Shown: one piece after another, positions 26,706-34,883 of the stretch
Layout of the letters: every line of letters starts with the position of its first letter
Position numbering within the stretch: the stretch's first letter is position 1
DNA from: Bacteroidales bacterium UBA3844
Lineage (GTDB): Bacteria; Bacteroidota; Bacteroidia; Bacteroidales; Paludibacteraceae
Length of the DNA: 42,045 nt
Assembly: GCA_002392915.1 (NCBI GenBank)
Contig: DGHQ01000007.1
Location: forward strand, 1 to 42,045
Direction: 5' to 3'
The notes under the pieces: model-generated
Seen by the model: only the letters and a program-made list of their open reading frames with translations
The model's database searches: none
Told to the model about the DNA's origin: nothing
Translations under genes and position numbers: made by a program

Positions 26706-27008
26706 TTAATATTGGTAGTCGCAGCAAGAGCGGGCTTCCAGAATTGGTCGGATGAAGTTTTTAGCAACGTCAACATGCAATGGATGCTGAGCGTACTCTT
26801 TCAAACCTTCCATATCGTTGTGTGTTGTTGTAAGGGCAATGTCGAACTGTTCGTTTGGATTACAGTTGATTCCAACTTCAGCTGTAAGAAGAGTAGGGAC
26901 TTTCTCGACAAGGGCTGAAAGTTCACTTTTAATTTTCTCACATGCGGCAAGTCTTTCAGATTCTGAGTTGAAAGGCTTCAATTTGAATAATACAATATGC
27001 TTTACCAT
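26706..27008 (-). CDS. Dabb-family (stress-responsive alpha/beta barrel) protein
   Basis: This is a 100-residue protein with the typical Dabb start MVKHIVLFKLKP and the strand-helix-strand pattern, including FDIALTTTHNDMEGLKEYAQHPLHVDVAKNFIRPI with the conserved H-P-x-H motif. Dabb proteins form dimeric ferredoxin-like alpha/beta barrels; the biochemical role of bacterial members is mostly unknown. It is the first gene of an apparent operon with dsbD and a nitroreductase, and has its own promoter. A short C-terminal SCCDYQY holds two adjacent Cys, worth noting beside a disulfide reductase. Confidence 0.9.
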   Translation of the reverse strand: MVKHIVLFKLKPFNSESERLAACEKIKSELSALVEKVPTLLTAEVGINCNPNEQFDIALTTTHNDMEGLKEYAQHPLHVDVAKNFIRPILEARSCCDYQY

Positions 27009-27033
27009 TTTCTATCACTTTTATCACTTATTA

Positions 27034-27064
27034 CAAAAGTATAAAACTGAATCAAGAAAAAAAA
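27034..27064 (-). promoter_or_regulatory. Promoter of the Dabb-dsbD-nitroreductase operon
   Basis: The -7 box TACTTTTG is on the minus strand at 27041-27034, with TTTT (27064-27061) 19 bp upstream at the -33 position. The predicted leader is about 19 nt. Confidence 0.5.
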
Positions 27065-27202
27065 GGTAAAATTGGATTTTGTTGAGAAATCAACGAAAAA
27101 TCATATTGTTTGGACAAAAAACAGACCTTTTATAATTAATATTTTTCTATAGAACTCATTCTGTAGCAAAAATGATGATTGTTAAGGTCACATAATAATC
27201 GC

Positions 27203-27240
27203 AAAAAAAGAGACCGTCTAAATTAATTAGACAGTCTCTT
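27203..27240 (-). terminator. Terminator of the atp operon
   Basis: On the minus strand the stem pairs 27240-27227 with 27221-27208 (14 positions, one C-A mismatch), with a loop AATTA, then U7 (27209-27203). It lies 22 bases after the atpG stop. Confidence 0.88.
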
Positions 27241-27261
27241 GATTTCAAAGAATAGTCTTCT

Positions 27262-28134
27262 TTATTGAGCCAATGCCGCTGCTCCACCAACGATATCAAG
27301 CAACTCGTTTGTGATTGCCTGCTGACGGGTTTTGTTGTACAAAATCGTAAGCTCGTTGATAAGTTCATTAGCATTATCAGTTGCCACCTGCATGGCTACG
27401 ACGCGAGCTCCATGTTCAGATGCATTGGAGTCGAGTAGGCAAGCGTACATTTTTGTGCGCAATGCCTTAGGCAATAGAGACTCAAGGATCTCTGCTTTGC
27501 CTGGCTCAACGATGTAGTCTGCAGTAGACTCGTCGACGTCGCCTGAATTTTTGTCAAGAGCGATTGGCAGGAACACCTCTGTCTGAAGTTTCTGCACTGC
27601 AGTGTTCTTCAAGTGGTGGTATACGACGATGACTTTGTCGAATTCCTTTGCCAAAAACTTGTTCATCAATTCATTTGTGACTTCGCTGATTGCATCGAAA
27701 GACGGGTGGTCTGCCATGTCGTTGTTGGATTTTACAACTGGCACGCCAAGCTTCTCCGACTGCTCTGTGATCTTCTTTCCGATAGGGTAGACAACAACCT
27801 CAGCACCACTATTCAATTGCTCTTTGACCACAACATTCAACTGTTTTGCAACGTTTGAATTGTATGCTCCACAAAGACTTGAATTTGAAGAGAATGCTAT
27901 AACAGCCACTCTTGATACTGGTCTGACCTCTGCAAAAGCCGACTGGAAATCTGTCTCCGTTGCCAAGAAATTGCTTAATATCTTGTTAAGGCGACTCTGG
28001 TACGGAGTGATAGACTCAATAGCGTATTGAGCTTTTTTTAGCTTCGCTGAAGACACCATCTTCATAGCTCCAGTAATCTTCAATGTTGAGTTTACTGAGC
28101 CAATTCTCGCTTTTACTTCCTTTAATGATGCCAT
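27262..28134 (-). CDS. atpG: ATP synthase F1 gamma chain
   Basis: The 290-residue central stalk subunit. It opens with the conserved N-terminal helix ASLKEVKARIGSVNSTLKITGAMKMVSSAKLKKA and ends with the matching C-terminal helix (MQVATDNANELINELTILYNKTRQQAITNELLDIVGGA) that form the rotor coiled coil. AFSSNSSLCGAYN is the usual central strand. It is the last gene of the operon, 11 bases after atpA, followed by a strong terminator. Confidence 0.97.
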   Translation of the reverse strand: MASLKEVKARIGSVNSTLKITGAMKMVSSAKLKKAQYAIESITPYQSRLNKILSNFLATETDFQSAFAEVRPVSRVAVIAFSSNSSLCGAYNSNVAKQLNVVVKEQLNSGAEVVVYPIGKKITEQSEKLGVPVVKSNNDMADHPSFDAISEVTNELMNKFLAKEFDKVIVVYHHLKNTAVQKLQTEVFLPIALDKNSGDVDESTADYIVEPGKAEILESLLPKALRTKMYACLLDSNASEHGARVVAMQVATDNANELINELTILYNKTRQQAITNELLDIVGGAAALAQ

Positions 28135-28145
28135 CTCTTACAGAA

Positions 28146-29747
28146 TTAAACAGTTGCTACACTTCTTCCTGAATTCACCTTGTTGATCACAACCTCAGCC
28201 TCGCTCTTAAGAATAGCCTTGATATCGTCGTTGATGATACCTTTCTTTAGCTGGTCAAGAACATCGGCTTTGTGAAGGTGCTCTAGTCGCTCGATATAAA
28301 CTTTCTCGAACTCGTGAACGTCCTCTTTTGCAAGTGCGTTCAAGATACCCTGAGTACCGCAGTAGATCACAGCGATCTGATGCTCTACTGGATATGGAGT
28401 ATACTGTGGTTGCTTCAAAAGCTCAGTGTTACGGACTCCCTTGTCGATAGTCATCTTTGTTACAGGGTCCATATCACCACCGAACTTAGTAAATGACTCC
28501 AACTCACGGTACTGAGCCTGATCTGTCTTAAGTGTTCCGGCGATTGCCTTCATAGCCTTCACCTGTGCAGAACCACCCACACGAGATACCGAGATACCTA
28601 CGTTGATAGCTGGACGGATACCTGCGTTGAACATATTTGTCTCCAAGAAGATCTGACCGTCTGTGATGGAAATCACGTTTGTTGGGATATAAGCCGACAC
28701 GTCACCTGCCTGAGTCTCGATGATTGGTAGGGCAGTAAGTGAACCTCCACCTTTTACCTTACCCTTCAATGATTCTGGAAGGTCGTTCATCTGAGCTGCC
28801 ACTGTATCATTGTTGATGATCTTAGCTGCACGCTCCAATAGACGTGAGTGCAAGTAGAACACATCACCTGGGTATGCCTCACGACCTGAAGGACGCTTCA
28901 AAATCAAGGATACCTCACGATATGCAACGGCCTGCTTTGAAAGGTCATCGTATACTACCAATGCATGCATACCTCTATCACGGAAGTACTCTCCGATAGC
29001 TGCTGCTGCGAATGGCGCATAGTACTGCATGGCTGCTGGATCAGAAGCTGTTGCAGATACGATGATAGTGTAGTCCATAGCACCGTTCTCCTTTAGTGTG
29101 TTAACGATGTTGGCTACTGTACTACCTTTCTGACCTACTGCACAGTAGATACAATATACTGGTTTTCCAGCCTTGAATTCCTCTTTCTGGTTGATGATTG
29201 TATCGATAGCGATGGCAGTCTTACCTGTCTGACGGTCGCCGATAATCAACTCACGCTGGCCTCTACCGATTGGAATCATGGCGTCGATAGCCTTGATACC
29301 TGTCTGCAATGGCTCTTTTACGGGCTGACGGTAGATGATACCTGGTGCCTTACGCTCCAATGGCATCTCAACCAAGTTTCCCTTAATTGGTCCTTGTCCG
29401 TCGATTGGGTTACCAATGGCGTTGACTACACGACCTACCATGCCTTCTCCAGTGAGAATAGAAGCGATACGTTTTGTTCTTTTTACAGTGAATCCCTCAC
29501 GAATCTGGTCTGTAGGTCCAAGCAACACGGCTCCTACATTGTCCTCCTCTAGGTTCATGACCACTGCATTCATTCCGTTTTCGAACTCAAGCAACTCTCC
29601 AGCCTCGGCGTTCTGCAATCCGTAGATACGAACAACACCGTCGCTTACCTGAAGCACCTTACCAACTTCCTCGAATTTTACTCGAGAATCGATGTCCTGG
29701 AGCTGCTGCTTAAGTACGTCAGAAACTTCGCTTGCTTTTATAGACAT
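28146..29747 (-). CDS. atpA: ATP synthase F1 alpha chain
   Basis: The 533-residue non-catalytic nucleotide-binding subunit. Walker A is GDRQTGKT (about residues 171-178), Walker B is LVVYDDLSKQAVAYREVSL, and the family signature PAINVGISVSRVGG follows. The N-terminal beta-barrel (about 1-95) and the C-terminal helical domain are complete. The two upstream genes encode delta and b, and gamma follows after 11 bases. Codon use is strongly biased, as expected for an abundant complex. Confidence 0.98.
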   Translation of the reverse strand: MSIKASEVSDVLKQQLQDIDSRVKFEEVGKVLQVSDGVVRIYGLQNAEAGELLEFENGMNAVVMNLEEDNVGAVLLGPTDQIREGFTVKRTKRIASILTGEGMVGRVVNAIGNPIDGQGPIKGNLVEMPLERKAPGIIYRQPVKEPLQTGIKAIDAMIPIGRGQRELIIGDRQTGKTAIAIDTIINQKEEFKAGKPVYCIYCAVGQKGSTVANIVNTLKENGAMDYTIIVSATASDPAAMQYYAPFAAAAIGEYFRDRGMHALVVYDDLSKQAVAYREVSLILKRPSGREAYPGDVFYLHSRLLERAAKIINNDTVAAQMNDLPESLKGKVKGGGSLTALPIIETQAGDVSAYIPTNVISITDGQIFLETNMFNAGIRPAINVGISVSRVGGSAQVKAMKAIAGTLKTDQAQYRELESFTKFGGDMDPVTKMTIDKGVRNTELLKQPQYTPYPVEHQIAVIYCGTQGILNALAKEDVHEFEKVYIERLEHLHKADVLDQLKKGIINDDIKAILKSEAEVVINKVNSGRSVATV

Positions 29748-29784
29748 AACTTAAATTCTTTTTTAATTGCTAATAACGAGAAGA

Positions 29785-30345
29785 TTAACACTGTACGTTT
29801 GCAGAGTTGGAATATCTCAACTTTTCTCTGATAGTGTCGAGTTGCGACTTGATACTCGCGTTAAGCTGATATGTCTCGACCTCCATAATGAATCCACCTA
29901 TTAGTGATGGATCGACTGTTGTGTCGAAATCAATTTCCGCATCTGTAACGTTTGTCAACACCTGACGGAATCTCTTTTCCTCATTGTCGGAAATAGGGCA
30001 GGCTGTCACTACTGTGGCTCTGACCAGATTCTTCTTCTTACGGTAGAGATCCTGATATACAAGCGCTATATTCTGAAAATAATCTTCTCTCTTATTTTCA
30101 ACTACTAAATCGACAAACCTTGTGTATTCAGCACATACACTGTCGCCTGCCATTATAGTAAGCAATTCTTTTTTCTTGTCCTTGCTTATCGTTGGGTTAG
30201 CAATTGCATCCTTGAGCCCGTCCACATTGACAAAAGCAGCGGATACGAGTTTCATTGTCTCGTACACTTTGTCGGCAACATTTGCGTCTGCGGCAAACTC
30301 ATATAGAGCTTTTGCGTATCTTGCTGAAATTTTACCAGTGTTCAT
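29785..30345 (-). CDS. atpH: ATP synthase F1 delta chain
   Basis: A 186-residue subunit that ties the F1 head to the peripheral stalk. It has the OSCP/delta start ISARYAKALYEFA and the C-terminal block DFDTTVDPSLIGGFIMEVETYQLNASIKSQLDTIREKL, in which the GG and the final helix match the family. It lies between atpF (5-base gap) and atpA (37-base gap). Confidence 0.95.
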   Translation of the reverse strand: MNTGKISARYAKALYEFAADANVADKVYETMKLVSAAFVNVDGLKDAIANPTISKDKKKELLTIMAGDSVCAEYTRFVDLVVENKREDYFQNIALVYQDLYRKKKNLVRATVVTACPISDNEEKRFRQVLTNVTDAEIDFDTTVDPSLIGGFIMEVETYQLNASIKSQLDTIREKLRYSNSANVQC

Positions 30346-30350
30346 CAGTT

Positions 30351-30851
30351 TTACGATTTAGCGATATTTACTTCATCCAAAAGCTTGTTGATCATATCAA
30401 GTCCGGCTTTGTCGCCAGTAAGCTTCTCGCGTACCACCTTTTCAGCGATACTTACAGACAACTCTGCAACCTGAGTGCGAATCTCTTTGATTGCGTTGTC
30501 TCGCTCCAATTGGATGTCTTCTTTAGCTTTATCAAGCAAATCCTGCGCCTTCTTAGCTGCTTCTGCCTTTGCGTCGGCGATGATCTGATCTTTCTGCTTA
30601 GAAGCTTCTTTTAATAATTCCAATCTCTCGTTCTTTGCCTCGGCAAGCAATCTCTCTGTCTCTGCGTTTGTTCCCGCAAGACGAGCGTTTGCCTCGTTAG
30701 CCTTCAAGATTGATTCTTCGATTTCGTCACTTCGCTTATTGATCATCCCGACGATAACTGGCCAACCGTACTTACCCAAGATGAATAAGACGGCAGTGAA
30801 GCATATCACCATCCAGAAGACCAAACCGAAGTCAGGGGTCAATAGTTCCAT
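30351..30851 (-). CDS. atpF: ATP synthase Fo b chain
   Basis: A 166-residue peripheral stalk subunit. One N-terminal membrane helix (about residues 8-26, FGLVFWMVICFTAVLFILG) is followed by a long charged helix (about 40-150) rich in Ala, Lys and Glu, as expected for the b dimer. It is followed within 5 bases by atpH and preceded by atpE. Confidence 0.95.
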   Translation of the reverse strand: MELLTPDFGLVFWMVICFTAVLFILGKYGWPVIVGMINKRSDEIEESILKANEANARLAGTNAETERLLAEAKNERLELLKEASKQKDQIIADAKAEAAKKAQDLLDKAKEDIQLERDNAIKEIRTQVAELSVSIAEKVVREKLTGDKAGLDMINKLLDEVNIAKS

Positions 30852-30872
30852 GTAGATGAATTTTTATTTCTA

Positions 30873-31139
30873 TTATACGAATAGAGCCAAGATACATACG
30901 ATGATGGCAAGGAATGCAACACCTTCCACAAGAGCGGCAGCAACGATCATGTTGTTACGGATCTCTCCTGCAGCTTCTGGCTGACGTCCCATAGCTTCCA
31001 TTGCTGAACCACCAATCTTACCGATACCAAGACCTGCACCGATAACTGCGATACCTGCACCAATTGTTGCACCTGCTTTTGCTAACAATGCTGGAGCGGC
31101 TACCTCCGAAATTTGAGCCAAAATTGCTAATGATAACAT
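30873..31139 (-). CDS. atpE: ATP synthase Fo c chain
   Basis: An 88-residue hairpin of two membrane helices joined by the polar loop GRQPEAAGEIRNN, which contacts F1. The ion-carrying carboxylate is E72 in ALVEGVAF. A Na+-type site would need a Gln in helix 1 and Ser or Thr after the Glu; here helix 1 (GAGIAVIGAGLGIG) has no Gln and Gly follows the Glu. This favours H+ coupling, by comparison with known c-ring sites. It sits downstream of a hairpin-rich 139-base gap after atpB. Confidence 0.95.
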   Translation of the reverse strand: MLSLAILAQISEVAAPALLAKAGATIGAGIAVIGAGLGIGKIGGSAMEAMGRQPEAAGEIRNNMIVAAALVEGVAFLAIIVCILALFV

Positions 31140-31216
31140 AGTATTAAATTTTTTTTGTTTTTATTTCTATTTGTTATGTCGCTGTTTTATCGCGACAATG
31201 TGTTTTTGTTTTTGTT

Positions 31217-31270
31217 AGACGCGCGACCGTGCGTCTGTTTTTTGTTGTATTGGACGCACGACCGTGCGTC
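31217..31270. repeat. Two near-identical palindromic repeats inside the atp operon (between atpB and atpE)
   Basis: The first hairpin pairs AGACGCGC (31217-31224) with GTGCGTCT (31229-31236, one G-U). The second pairs GACGCACG (31253-31260) with CGTGCGTC (31263-31270) around AC. Both share the core GACGC(A/G)CGACCGTGCGTCT. On the transcribed (minus) strand no U run follows, so they are not classical terminators. The form GACGCAC-GTGCGTCTCTAC resembles short palindromes dispersed in Bacteroidetes genomes. Confidence 0.75.
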
Positions 31271-31278
31271 TCTACAGT

Positions 31279-32340
31279 TTATTTGTGCTCCTCGTGTGGC
31301 TCAACCTGTGCCAAACCAATGAACAATGCGGATAGGGTAGTGAACACGTATGCCTGAATGAAGCAAACCAAGCACTCAAGCAATGTCATGAAGATTACCA
31401 ATGCACATGATAGTATTGATACTCCATAAGCTCCACTTCCAATTCCAACATTAATTGAGAAGATGAAAATCAATCCGATAAGCACTAACTGCATCACGTG
31501 TCCTGCCAACATGTTGGCGAAGAGACGAATACACAATGCGATTGGCTTTGTGAACATACCGATGATCTCAATCAATGGCATCAATGGGATCGGTAACTTC
31601 AACCACAATGGAACTTCTGGGTTGACCATCTCAAGCCAATAATGCTTTGTGCCTCCTTTGAAGTTTGTCACCAAGAATGTGAAAACTGCCAATACCATTG
31701 TGCATGCAATGTTTCCTGTCAAGTTTGATCCAAAAATAGGAATTAGTCCTAAGTAGTTGTTAATCATGATGAAGAAGAACACTGTAAGCAAGAATGGACT
31801 GAATTTCTCAACGTTCTTACCAACACATGGCTCGATCACATCTTTCTCAATCATTACAATGAGTGGCTCCAAAAATGCCTGCTTGCCTTCTGGCTTTCTC
31901 CAATAGTCTTCTTTATATCTTTTTGAGATACTCAAGAAAATCCAAAGCATCAAACCTGAACTGATGAAAAGGAACAGCACATTTTTCGTGATTGAGATGT
32001 CCCATGGACGCTCTCCTGTGCTTACCTCAACGATCTTGCCTGCATTTGGCTGACCCTCTGCTGCAATTGTGTAACCGTTGTACTCTGTGTAATGGCCTCC
32101 GTGGCCTAGTTTACTCGACATGAACACATCCAAGCCATTCTGTCCATACACTATACATGGCAATGGAATGGCAACGTCGCCCCAAATATGCCATGAATAT
32201 GAGTCTCCGATATGTCCGAACACCAATTCCTTGACGTCGACTTTGCCTTCGCCTTCGGACTCTTGATGCTCATTCGCCTGCGCCACAAGTGGTGCAAACA
32301 GAATCATCAGGATTGTTATTATTTTACTGAACAAATTCAT
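31279..32340 (-). CDS. atpB: ATP synthase Fo a chain, Bacteroidetes long form
   Basis: A 353-residue subunit that forms the ion half-channels. Residues 1-22 are a signal peptide (AQA|NE). An extra periplasmic domain follows (about 23-115, with acidic EHQESEGEGK and a His/Gly/Tyr-rich stretch), as seen in Bacteroidetes and absent from E. coli. Five to six membrane helices then include LCIRLFANMLAGH with the essential Arg (R272) and a C-terminal helix LVCFIQAYVFTTLSALFIG. It lies 15 bases after the small membrane-protein gene and before the palindromic repeats and atpE. Confidence 0.96.
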   Translation of the reverse strand: MNLFSKIITILMILFAPLVAQANEHQESEGEGKVDVKELVFGHIGDSYSWHIWGDVAIPLPCIVYGQNGLDVFMSSKLGHGGHYTEYNGYTIAAEGQPNAGKIVEVSTGERPWDISITKNVLFLFISSGLMLWIFLSISKRYKEDYWRKPEGKQAFLEPLIVMIEKDVIEPCVGKNVEKFSPFLLTVFFFIMINNYLGLIPIFGSNLTGNIACTMVLAVFTFLVTNFKGGTKHYWLEMVNPEVPLWLKLPIPLMPLIEIIGMFTKPIALCIRLFANMLAGHVMQLVLIGLIFIFSINVGIGSGAYGVSILSCALVIFMTLLECLVCFIQAYVFTTLSALFIGLAQVEPHEEHK

Positions 32341-32355
32341 GCGAATCTTTTTTTA

Positions 32356-32769
32356 TTATTCTACTTCGCTATTCTCTTTAGACAGCATATCGTTGAATTT
32401 CTTCAAGATAAATGCTTCATAAACAGTGTAGCATAAATAACAGACAACGACTGAAGATATGAAACTGATGTTGTTCTCTCCGTTGCACATCACATACACT
32501 AGGCAAAACGCAACTAATAATATGAGTTTGACGGTGCGAGTTATCAGATACTTCATGTGGAATTTCTTCGCGTCTACAATCGCTGCTTTTGTGATTGAAA
32601 TTAGAATTAGTAATGTCAACAAGAAGAAGAATGCGGGAATTGTAGGAAACATGGTGAATCCAAACTCTGGTTTGATTGTGAACACTAATTTACCGATAGA
32701 GTAGAGCAGTGCCGCCAACGCCAAATTGGAAATGACAATGTTTTTCTTATAATTCTCTCTATTCATCAC
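32356..32769 (-). CDS. Small four-helix membrane protein in the atpI position
   Basis: A 137-residue protein with four predicted membrane helices (about residues 12-30, 41-60, 77-95, 101-120) and a charged C-terminal tail (KKFNDMLSKENSEVE). It lies 3 bases after atpC and 15 before atpB, where Bacteroidales atp operons carry an uncharacterised membrane protein. AtpI in other bacteria assists c-ring assembly. Similarity to AtpI cannot be seen directly in the sequence, so that role is inferred from position only. Confidence 0.8.
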   Translation of the reverse strand: MMNRENYKKNIVISNLALAALLYSIGKLVFTIKPEFGFTMFPTIPAFFFLLTLLILISITKAAIVDAKKFHMKYLITRTVKLILLVAFCLVYVMCNGENNISFISSVVVCYLCYTVYEAFILKKFNDMLSKENSEVE

Positions 32770-32772
32770 CTC

Positions 32773-33018
32773 TTATCCCAATACTTTTTCTACACATACT
32801 GAAATTTCGTCGTTTCTTACCTCTGCAAAACCACCGTCTACACGAAGAGTTGTCGACTCGCCATTTGATACATAGACGATATCTCCCTCTTTTAGCGACG
32901 AGATGATGGCTGCATGGTGTGGCAGAACCTCAAAACCTCCGCCTGTACCTGGAAGTTTTACACTTTCCACGTCTCCTGAAAAAATCAGTTTATCTGGTGA
33001 AATGATATCTAATTTCAT
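32773..33018 (-). CDS. atpC: ATP synthase F1 epsilon chain, short form
   Basis: An 81-residue subunit holding only the N-terminal beta-sandwich (KLDIISPDKLIFSGDVESVKLPG, then GGFEVLPHHAAIIS). The typical 130-140-residue epsilon has a C-terminal helical hairpin that inhibits ATP hydrolysis; this is absent, and the stop is directly before the next gene, so it is not a sequencing break. The short form is known in Bacteroidetes. It follows atpD by 8 bases. Confidence 0.94.
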   Translation of the reverse strand: MKLDIISPDKLIFSGDVESVKLPGTGGGFEVLPHHAAIISSLKEGDIVYVSNGESTTLRVDGGFAEVRNDEISVCVEKVLG

Positions 33019-33026
33019 GCTGATTC

Positions 33027-34532
33027 TTATTTAACAACCTGTGACATCAACTTTCTTGCCTTCTCCTTAGCGTCGTCGATTGTTCCGACATTCAAGAATG
33101 CCTGCTCTGGAAGATCATCAACTTCACCATTGATAATAGCATTAAAGCCTTTAATTGTCTCCTCAATTGGAACCATCACACCTGGAAGACCAGTAAACTG
33201 TGACGCTACGTGGAATGGCTGAGACAAGAATCTCTGGATTCTACGAGCACGAGCCACGATCAACTTGTCCTGCTCAGACAACTCCTCCATACCTAGGATT
33301 GCGATGATATCCTGCAACTCCTTATACTTCTGAAGTATCTGCTTAACGTTCTGAGCACACTCGTAGTGAGCGTTACCGATTACGTTTGGATCCAAGATAC
33401 GTGATGTTGAATCTAGTGGGTCTACAGCTGGATAGATACCTAGCTCGGCGATTTTACGGCTCAACACTGTTGTTGCGTCCAAGTGCGAGAATGTTGTTGC
33501 TGGAGCTGGGTCAGTCAAGTCGTCGGCTGGCACATAAACGGCCTCAACGGCAGTGATAGATCCGTTCTTTGTTGATGTGATACGCTCCTGCATACGTCCC
33601 ATCTCGGATGCCAATGTAGGCTGGTAACCTACGGCTGATGGCATACGTCCTAGCAACGCTGATACCTCTGATCCTGCCTGTGTGAAACGGAAGATATTGT
33701 CCACGAAGAACAGGATATCTTTACCTCCCTGACCTGAATCACGGAATGTTTCAGCCACTGTCAAACCAGACAATGCAACTGATGAACGTGCTCCTGGTGG
33801 CTCATTCATCTGTCCGTAAACCAATGTTGCCTGTGATTTCGCTAGTTCGTTGTAGTCGATCTTAGAAAGATCCCAATCTCCTTCTTCCATCGATTTCTTA
33901 AATTCTTCGCCGTAACGGATGATGTTTGACTCGATCATCTCTCGAAGCAAGTCGTTACCCTCACGAGTACGCTCTCCAACTCCCGCAAACACTGAATAAC
34001 CGTTGTATCCCTTTGCGATGTTGTTGATAAGCTCCATGATAAGCACTGTCTTTCCTACTCCGGCACCACCGAACAAACCGATCTTTCCTCCTTTTAGGTA
34101 AGGAACCAAAAGGTCGATCACCTTAATACCTGTGAATAGAATTTCCTTTGATGTTGCTAGCTCATCGAATTTTGGAGCCTCTCTATGAATTGGTGAACGC
34201 TGTACATTCTCAAATGTCTTCATTCCATCAACTGGAGCTCCTACGACATTCAACAAACGACCTTTTACTTGTTCACCCATCGGTACTGATATTGGAGAAC
34301 CCAATGCCTTTACCTTTAATCCTCTCTTTAATCCATCAGTTGAGTCCATGGCGATTGTACGAATCGAACGCTCACCAATGTGCTGCTGACACTCTATAAT
34401 CAATGGAGATTGTCCTTCACGTTCCACCTCTAGGGCATCGTGAATCTGTGGTAATGTTGCATCCACTTCAGCAAAACTGACATCGACTACCGGTCCAATA
34501 ACCTGGATTATTTCACCATAAATTTCAGACAT
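33027..34532 (-). CDS. atpD: ATP synthase F1 beta chain
   Basis: The 501-residue catalytic subunit. Walker A is GGAGVGKT (about residues 154-161), followed by the catalytic Glu in VGERTREGNDL. Walker B is ILFFVDNIFRFTQAGSEVSALLGRMPSAVGYQPTL, and the alpha/beta signature PAVDPLDSTS follows. The protein is about 30 residues longer than E. coli beta, through the insertion around GEEFKKSMEEGDWDLSKIDYNELA (after the Walker A region), common in Bacteroidetes. It is the first gene of the operon, behind a leader of about 80 nt. Confidence 0.98.
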   Translation of the reverse strand: MSEIYGEIIQVIGPVVDVSFAEVDATLPQIHDALEVEREGQSPLIIECQQHIGERSIRTIAMDSTDGLKRGLKVKALGSPISVPMGEQVKGRLLNVVGAPVDGMKTFENVQRSPIHREAPKFDELATSKEILFTGIKVIDLLVPYLKGGKIGLFGGAGVGKTVLIMELINNIAKGYNGYSVFAGVGERTREGNDLLREMIESNIIRYGEEFKKSMEEGDWDLSKIDYNELAKSQATLVYGQMNEPPGARSSVALSGLTVAETFRDSGQGGKDILFFVDNIFRFTQAGSEVSALLGRMPSAVGYQPTLASEMGRMQERITSTKNGSITAVEAVYVPADDLTDPAPATTFSHLDATTVLSRKIAELGIYPAVDPLDSTSRILDPNVIGNAHYECAQNVKQILQKYKELQDIIAILGMEELSEQDKLIVARARRIQRFLSQPFHVASQFTGLPGVMVPIEETIKGFNAIINGEVDDLPEQAFLNVGTIDDAKEKARKLMSQVVK

Positions 34533-34619
34533 AGCGTGTTTTTTTATTGTGGTATTAATTTTTTTTAATTTTCCTTTATTCTATCTCTCAAAGCATAGTT
34601 ACCCACGCTTTTGTTTATG

Positions 34620-34649
34620 CAAATATATTTATTTTTTTAGATTGAAAAA
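34620..34649 (-). promoter_or_regulatory. Promoter of the atp operon
   Basis: The -7 box TATATTTG is on the minus strand at 34627-34620. A T-rich TTTT (34649-34646) lies 18 bp upstream as a weak -33 box. The predicted start at about 34613 gives an 80-nt leader with AT-rich sequence. Confidence 0.45.
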
Positions 34650-34834
34650 CTTTTTGCCATAAAAATAACGGGTTGTTAGAAAATATTTCTCGTTTTTAAC
34701 AGACTGTAAATGTTGTTTAGCATATTCTTTCGATTTGTTATGATTTGTTTTGAATATCTATGTTTGTTCGGGTGCGACGGAATTGTTGTGTACTTTTCGT
34801 GGAATATATAGTCTGCAACAGACTTTTTGTTATG

Positions 34835-34865
34835 AGTATGGGCAGGTGTTGTGCCTGCCCATACT
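34835..34865. other. Perfect 12-bp hairpin in the 351-base gap between the OMP gene and atpD
   Basis: AGTATGGGCAGG (34835-34846) pairs with CCTGCCCATACT (34854-34865) around a 7-base loop. It lies 18 bases after the stop of the outer-membrane-protein gene (minus strand), so it probably ends or protects that transcript, although no U run follows on the minus strand. The gap 34533-34883 otherwise holds the atp promoter and a short AGTCTG/CAGACT hairpin with T5 (34810-34828); no gene is seen. Confidence 0.6.
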
Positions 34866-34883
34866 ATGTGCTTTTATTTATAA

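Noticed and set aside
26289..26918. 209-codon plus-strand frame opposite the dsbD start and the Dabb gene
   Set aside because: It covers two real minus-strand genes in antisense and has no motif or promoter.
34810..34828. Short AGTCTG/CAGACT hairpin followed by T5 on the plus strand
   Set aside because: It looks like a terminator, but no plus-strand gene precedes it. The stem is only 6 bp, so chance is likely.
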